The translations under genes and the position numbers were made by a program. Below are positions 58,065 to 64,000 of a stretch of DNA of 64,000 bases, in pieces. Source of the stretch: Lactuca virosa (Eukaryota > Streptophyta > Magnoliopsida > Asterales > Asteraceae); assembly GCA_928212115.1 (NCBI GenBank), contig CAKMRJ010003334.1, forward strand, positions 39,962,295 to 40,026,294, in the 5' to 3' direction. Position 1 is the first letter of the stretch, and each line of letters begins with the position of its first letter. The notes under the pieces were generated by a model. It was not told the DNA's origin. It did not search any database and saw only the letters and a program-made list of their open reading frames with translations.

Positions 58065-59688
58065 ACGCTAGCATGCAATAACAGATAGTCATACAGATCT
58101 AACAGATCACTATCATGGCAACCATCCTATAACCAGGATACCAATCTAACTGATCTCTAATTTAGCAACCATCCTACAACTAGGATATCAATCTAATAGA
58201 TTACTAGCATAACAACCATCCTAAAACCAGGATGAAATCTAATCAAATCAATAACATAACAACCATCCTAACCAGGATTTAAATCATAAAGGGTCGGCCT
58301 TGGTGCCGTAGACCCTGTTGATATAGTGAGGAGAACTCACCTGCACTGCTGAAGTCCCGCAAATAAAACTCCAGCTGATGGTTGACAGATTCCCGAACTG
58401 TCAACATCAAACAATACCCAAATTAATAATTGGGTTCCAAGCCCAAGGTCCAACTCACACTCCAAAGGCCCAAAAGTCAAGTAATGGGCCAAAGCCCAAT
58501 ATATGGCCCAATTTTCCAAATTGGGCCCAAACCTCTACATGGTCTTTCCTTAAGGCCCATCCAATTATTCTAGTCCAAACTCTTGGTATTCCCATGGCCC
58601 AATATCACATAATCATCAAGGCCCAGTTATGGCCCACCTATGGCCCAATTTTCCAAATTGGGCCCAAGTCCTTCACATGGGCCTTATTCTAAAGCCCATC
58701 TAAATATTCTAATCAATATGCTTGTTTTTGGATGGCCCATCAATAACCCAATCACCAAAGTCCAATAGAAAGGCCCAACTCAAGGCCCAAGTGAAATTAG
58801 GGTTTTCACATGAAATGACGATTAGGGTTAAGTGTTCCTACTTAACCCATTAAGGACTTAATCCATTAAGTCCAAAATTGTCTTAGGTTAATTTGCAAAT
58901 GATTATTAATTAATATTTTAAGTCTAGTAATTAATTCAAGTGCGGGTCCCGATAATTTCCCAAATTTAGGGTTGTATGTCATTAGGGTTTTCCAAATCCT
59001 AATTAGGGTTTCGAACCCAATACTAGCCCATTAGTCACACGGTTGGGCTTTTAGGTCAATTATGGCTTCCTTGGGCCCATTAGGGTTTCATTGGGCCCAC
59101 AAGGGTTTCATTGGGCCCATTCTGTCCAAGAATCCCAAACGAGTCAAAACGCAAACGAGGCACACCGCCACACAACACGGCGGCTGGTGGCGGCAGGAGG
59201 CGGCAGCCACCACCTCACAGTGGTAATGATAAGTTTTCTATTATTATTCCGGCCGATTACAATACAATTTACAACAATATCCAAATAACACACACACACG
59301 TAAAATAACACACACTCACTCACTCAGACAGCCGCCCTGTGGCGGCAGGCGGTGGTCGGAGGTGGCAGCCACCACCTCACGGTGGTGGTGGTGGCCCACT
59401 TTTGATTCCAGATTACACAACCCACACATACACACCTAAATACATAGCAACACACACACAGCCACCTTCCACGGTGGTTGGTGGCGACGGAACAATGGAA
59501 GCAGGCGGCAGTCGGCGGCTGTGGCTTGTTATTCTTCATTCCCGACATCCCGTTGTCGGCCTTCGTCCTTAGCCACAACATAAACGGCGACAGCGGCAGA
59601 AGAAACGAAAGGAGAGAAGAGATATGGTGGCAGCGGATGCTCACGGTGGTCATTAAATCTCTCCGGAAGGGAAACAGCCGCAAGAAAT
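58065..59688 (-). repeat. Inverted gypsy LTR-derived sequence
   Basis: 58080-58290 is the inverse of the GATCTGTTAGATC/ATCCTGGT tandem units of the G2 and G7 LTRs. 58300-58345 inverts the GGTGAGTTCTCCTCACT motif, 58380-58800 inverts the GGGCCCAATTTGG-rich part and 58840-58880 the TTAATGGATTAAG part. 59160-59560 is GC-rich with two copies of a GGCGGCAG...CCACCACCTCAC block (59177-59222, 59339-59386). Neither a clean terminus nor a target duplication is found. ORFs here are repeat artefacts. Confidence 0.65.
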
Positions 59689-60472
59689 TGATGGGTTTGA
59701 GCCATAAGAACTTTCCTATGTGCACATGCAAACCCTAATGCTTGGATCTAGGGTTTCTCTAATTGAACATGCAATGTATCCAAGACTTTCAATGCTAGAT
59801 CTAGTGAATACAATTGAAACATAACATATGAAATCAGATCTAGATGAATACCTTTTGATTGCTTGCTTGAATCTTCTTGTTCTTGGAGCTTAGAGTCACA
59901 ATTGTCACTCCTCTAATGGCTTACAAACACCAACTAGCAAGAGGTTGATTTGGAGAGAGAGGAGAGGTGTAGAAATCGGCTCTAGGGTTCCCAAGGAAGC
60001 AAGGTGGCCGATTTCTCCAACCCATAGGGTCTATTTATACTATGAGCTACTAGGGTTACATCCTTAACCCTAATTGAATAACTTAGGCCTTAAGCAATCC
60101 AAGGATCCTTCTAGAGTAAGGCTTGGACGAATTCAAGGAGCCCATACTCCTTAATTTCGGCCACCCCTAGTTCTATAAGGATTCATAGCCCAAAACACAA
60201 CTATCACACAATTGACAGTTTAAGCCCCTTTATTCAATTAACCTCTTTTAGTCACCAAATTAATTCCTAATTAATTTATGACTAATATTAATTAAATAAT
60301 ATTATTATTCCTTTAATATATTATTCTCATAATATATTAATATAATAATTTCTCTTCTCTCTTCGTAAATCACCCTGTCAAGTTGCTATGGTGAAGGCAA
60401 CCCAAAAGGACCATGCACAACCGGGTCAAGTACTTACCAAATATAGTTACGAGCTTAGACACTAATCCAACA
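59689..60472 (-). repeat. 3' LTR of copia C
   Basis: 784 bp; minus strand TGTTGGATTAGTGTC...CAAACCCATCA. 5' splice-site-like AAAAG|GTATTC at the same relative place as in A and B. Confidence 0.92.
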
Positions 60473-61272
60473 GTCTCCCACTTGGATAAGTCTAGTAACC
60501 ATAAAGGCAAACCTAATCTGATTAGCAATCATAGCTCTCAAAGACGCCGTCAAACTCTGATCTTATCAGTAACCTGTCCTTCAGATAAGGGATCGTATAA
60601 TCCTCTACTCTAGATATCGTGCGGACAATCACATGGAACATGGTCATACTTATTGTCCAGCAATTGGTTTCTCGATCTCAGATTCATTTGACATAGAACT
60701 TAATTGAACACATCAATTCAGTCCTGACCGGGCCTGGCACATAAGTCAAGTCAAATCATCGAGGGGCCCTGATATCGCTTTTACCCTCTTAGGATAAAAG
60801 GAACAGATAAACTTCGACTTATATGCATTTATTATCCATTAATCAAATCATACACAATAATGTGTTTTATAACATCAAGTTACTGATGCGTTTACGCATT
60901 ATCAATGCACAACCAATTAGCAAACAATAAACCATATATCTAGGTTTTAAGACCATATGATATTACCATCTTGCGATCACTCGTGATAAATTCCATGAAG
61001 TGATTCCAGCAAGTGTGGGTTTATTCCAATGCTCAAATCAAGTTCATGACAGTCTTCATTCATATCTACTTCCAACATATGAACGACTGTGGACCGTTCG
61101 AATAATTCGTTTATTATCAAATAACTCAATTATTCAGGAAGTCAAAACATGCAAAATTGAAACAATAGGTAAAAAGATTAACATAAGACAGTAACATTAC
61201 TAATAAATAATACTCCTTTATTTAATCATCAAATGTTAATAACAACTTATCTATTACACGTTTCCAAACAAT
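60473..61272 (-). other. Polypurine tract and 3' non-coding region of copia C
   Basis: CCAAGTGGGAGAC on the minus strand next to the LTR. The 800-bp region is collinear with 7761-8597 of copia 1. Hairpins at 60623-60658 (GGACAA/TTGTCC) and 60778-60800 (CTTTTA/TAAAAG). Confidence 0.8.
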
Positions 61273-63107
61273 CTAATCTAAACTAATATCGTCCTTCAGC
61301 CCGACGCTCCTAGCGTGCTGCAAATGCTTAACCCTGCTCAGTCCCTTCGTAAGCGGATCTGCTGGGTTATCCTCTGACGATACCCTCTTTACTACGAGGA
61401 GTCCTTCTTCCACCCGATGTCGAATAAAGTGATATTTTCTGTCGATATGTCGAGATCTACCGTGATCTCTTGGTTCCATGGTCAAGGTAACTGCTCCTTC
61501 ATTATCACAGAAAATCTCCATGGGCTCCTTTATGGCTGGCATAACTCCAAGGTCTCCAATGAAGTTCTTCAGTCATATCGCCTCCTTTGACGCTTCGCTC
61601 GCCGCAATGTACTCTGATTCGCACGTTGAATCAGCTACGGTTTCCTGCTTGGAACTTCTCCAAGTCACTGCTCCTCCATTGAGGGTAAAGACCCAGCCCG
61701 ACTGCGAACGGTAGTTGTCCCTGTCGGTCTGAAAACTGGCGTCACTGTACCCTCGCACCTTTAAGTCATCACTCCCACCGAGGACTAGAAACCATTCCTT
61801 GGTCATCCGAAGGTACTTAAGAATATTCTTGACTGCGATCCAATGCGCTCTGCCAGGGTTCCCTTGATATCTGTTTGACCATGCTCAAAGCGAAGGCCAC
61901 ATCAGGGCGAGTACAAGTCATAGCATACATAATTGAGCCAACTGCGGAAGCGTAAGGTACTCGGCTCATCTCTGCTATCTCGACTTCAGTACTCGGACTC
62001 TGAGTCTTACTCAACTTGGCATTACTCTAGATTGGTAACTCCCCTTTCTTCGAATTCTCCATACTAAAACGTTTTAGTACCTTGTCCAAGTAAGTATTCT
62101 GACTAAGTCCTATTAGTCTCTTACTTCTGTCTCTCACTATCCTTATTCCCAAAATATAGGAAGCCTCTCCGAGGTCCTTCATAGCGAAGCACTTCCCGAG
62201 CCAGGACTTAACCTCCTACAGTGTCGGGATGTCGTTTCCTATGAGTAGTATGTCGTCGACATACAATACGAGAAAGCTTACTACACTGCCACTAGCTTTG
62301 ATATATACACACGATTCATCTTCGCTTCGCAGAAAACCAAACTCTTTGACCTTCTCGTCAAAACAAAGATTCCATCTGCGAGACGCTTGCTTAAGTCCAT
62401 AAATGGACTTCTCAAGCTTACACACTCTGTTGGGATGCTTCGCATTGACAAAACCCTCTGGCTGAGCCATGTTAACATCCTCAGCCAACTTTCCATTAAG
62501 GAAAGAGGTTTTGACATCCATTTGCCATATTTCATAGTCATGAAACGCAGCAATGGCCAGCATTACCCTGATAGACTTTATCTTCGCAACTGGTGAGAAG
62601 GTTTCGTCGTAGTCAACTCCAGGAGTTTGAGTGAAACCCTTCGCAACCAATCGCGCTTTATAAGTGTGCACGTTTCCATCCACGTCAGTCTTCTTCTTTA
62701 AGATCCACTTGCACCCGACCGTCTTACGACTTGGTACATTGTCAACCAAATTCCAAACTTGGTTGTCGTTACATGGATTGGATCTCGTTGTCCATAGCCT
62801 CTTTCCATTTCGCAGACTCTGGGCCTGCCATGGCTTCCTTATAGCTGTTAGGTTCGTCCATATTCACCAGTGTACTATCACTAATGAGCATATCCCCTTC
62901 CACAGTAATATGAAAACCATATAACTGGGGTGGAACACTAACCCTTTCGGAACGTCTAAGAGGTAAGGACTCGTCAATCGGTTCAACCGGAGTTTCCTCC
63001 TCGGGTTGAGCGCCAGTGTTAGAGGTTCCTTCATCGCTCGAATCTTGAAGCTCTTCAAGATCGATTTGCCTCCCATTGTCTCCTTGGCTTATGAGTTCTC
63101 GCTCTCG
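61273..63107 (-). pseudogene. Copia C pol remnant: end of integrase, RT, RNase H
   Basis: Minus-strand reading. 63107 to 62769: integrase C-terminal tail (ELISQGDNGRQIDLEEL). A frameshift near 62755 follows. RT from 62749 with the KTSFLNGKLAEDV block and YVDD near 62255. Stops at 62214-62216 (CAG to TAG) and about 62027 (CAG to TAG); frameshift near 61870. RNase H from about 61760 (GYSDASFQTDRDN) with a TGA for Trp at 61573-61575, then IFCDNEGAV and SRHIDRKYHF to the natural end LKDDISLD at 61273. All catalytic blocks that remain are recognisable, but the protein is not functional. Confidence 0.93.
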
Positions 63108-63819
63108 GAAGCGGTGGGTGAGAATGGACACCCATTAAACGGCCATTTTATAGGCCATAACCTTATACCCCCTTTATAGATCGGCTTCGTGAATGAGGCC
63201 TACTAACGGTAAGACTAGCATTTAAGTTATACGTATATATATTAATCTTATAATACTATAAGTATAAGGTTGAATTTTAAAACTTGTAAAATTCTAAGGT
63301 TTGAAATTTAAAAGGTTCAAATTAAAACTTTTAATCACAAAACTTAAATTTCAAAACTTGAGGACAAGTTTTGAACTTTTCAAAACATAAAGGATCAAAT
63401 AGCAAATAATATAAATCAACTAATTAATTTAGTGATTATCTAAATTTGACCTAGTCAATATTACTTGCAAGACAATCCACCAATTAATTCAAATAATCAA
63501 TTATTATCACATAAGAAAATTATTATTTAACTAAATGGTAATTATCTTTTGTTTTGTCAAGGATATAGTCAAATATATGATAAAATTCGTATTTTATTGA
63601 CCCAAAACGATTAAGGCAAGTATCCGCAAGCAAAACAGCAAGAAATCCCCAAAATCACTCTGACAGACGCTTGGACTCGCCGAGTTCATGCTACTCGCCG
63701 AGTCCACAATGGGACTCGCCGAGACTGTCAGTCAGGGGCACAAAAAATCGATTTTTCATGGCAATAACAATCAAACAAAGCATCAATTCAATAGAAAACA
63801 ATCTAAGCTCTGATACCAC
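63108..63819 (-). other. Leader of copia C, truncated by the deletion, with primer-binding site
   Basis: Starts at the deletion point in the CACCCACCGCTTCC leader segment; keeps the TATAAAAT-loop hairpin (63139-63158) but has lost the 22-nt-loop hairpins and the gag start. The plus strand has GACTCGCCGAGT motifs at 63673-63725. Primer site TGGTATCAGAGC (minus, 63818-63807). Confidence 0.85.
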
Positions 63820-64000
63820 TGATGGGTTTGAGCCATAAGAACTTTCCTATGTGCACATACAAACCCTAATGCTTGGATCTAGGTTTCTCTAATTGAACAT
63901 GCAATGTATCCAAGACTTTCAATGCTAGATCTAGTGAATACAATTGAAACATAACATATGAAATAAGATCTAGATGAATACCTTTTGATTGCTTGCTTGA
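63820..64000 (-). repeat. 5' LTR of copia C (partial)
   Basis: 181 bp, nearly identical to 59689-59869; the 5' splice-site-like AAAAG|GTATTC has its first intron base at 63981. Confidence 0.92.

Larger units (their letters stand above)
59689..64000 (-). mobile_element. Copia C: internally deleted copia, 5' LTR cut by the window edge
   Basis: 3' LTR 59689-60472, polypurine tract 60473-60485, conserved 3' non-coding region, pol remnant 61273-63107, leader 63108-63806, primer site 63807-63818, and the start of the 5' LTR (63820-64000). Gag, protease and integrase are gone through one deletion at about 63107. The base pentamer before the left end is GAAAT; its partner is outside the window. Pol is about as similar to copia 1 as a sister family. 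Confidence 0.92.

Noticed and set aside
59091..59738. ORFs with GGGRR/AAGGG and HTHTP-like segments
   Set aside because: Derived from GGCGGC and CACACA repeats in inverted LTR-type DNA.
1..64000. tRNA, rRNA, CRISPR array, bacterial-type operons
   Set aside because: None found; tRNA-like 12-mers are retroelement primer-binding sites, and repeats are LTRs, microsatellites or CACTA arms.

Overview
This window is plant nuclear DNA made almost entirely of nested transposable elements. I see no host protein gene, rRNA, tRNA or CRISPR array. The elements are Ty1/copia (Met-tRNA primed, leader plus single polyprotein), Ty3/gypsy with long LTRs (start TGTAACAT or TGTGACAA) and a chromodomain-like C-terminus, many solo LTRs, and CACTA DNA transposons. 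This points to a large flowering-plant genome. The gag and pol wording resembles Asteraceae (lettuce-type) elements, but that is an inference from memory and was not searched.

Layout. 1-12782: minus-strand copia 'A', running off the left edge. Its 5' LTR is split by a young, apparently intact plus-strand copia ('copia 1', 1639-9363, one 1346-aa gag-pol ORF at 3720-7760). Behind copia 1 lie 2.3 kb of gypsy debris and a third, 5'-truncated copy of the copia 1 LTR (11673-12012). 12783-13421: end of a CACTA element. About 13424-49822: an old, heavily mutated plus-strand copia ('D'), recognisable by gag, integrase, RT and RNase H remnants, into which three elements inserted with perfect 5-bp target duplications: copia 'B' (14882-18807, TAATC), gypsy solo LTR 'G2' (20474-47090, AAACT) and gypsy solo LTR 'G3' (47861-49402, ATGAA). 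Inside G2 sit a decayed full gypsy 'G1' (21927-31018) and a CACTA element 'Y' (31443-47043, perfect 22-bp terminal inverted repeats, TTT duplication). Inside Y sits a rearranged minus-strand gypsy 'G5' (33821-42419, ACCTG duplication) with a tandemly duplicated RT-RNase H segment. About 51399-58064: gypsy 'G7', truncated in RT, with solo LTR 'G6' (52802-54792, GCGTA) inside its 5' LTR. 58065-59688: inverted gypsy LTR material. 59689-64000: minus-strand copia 'C', an internal-deletion derivative running off the right edge.

Most notable signals. (1) In copia 1, A and B the gag ATG directly follows a good 3' splice site, and each LTR has an AAG|GTA 5' splice site in R/U5. The implied leader intron contains the primer-binding site and structured leader, so splicing would separate a translatable mRNA from a packageable genomic RNA. 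(2) Inside that intron are hairpins with real covariation: two copies per element of a 7-bp stem with a 22-nt loop carrying the palindrome GGTTAACC, and one hairpin with the invariant loop TATAAAAT. They suggest dimerisation or packaging signals. (3) Two gypsy elements carry a 66-71 nt intron-like insert exactly at the gag/protease boundary; in G1 its removal restores the reading frame.

Working together: copia 1 is the only element here that could encode a full set of proteins. A, B and C have related leaders and splice signals and B encodes only a gag fragment, so they may depend on related autonomous copies. All other proteins are broken by stops, frameshifts, deletions or nested insertions.
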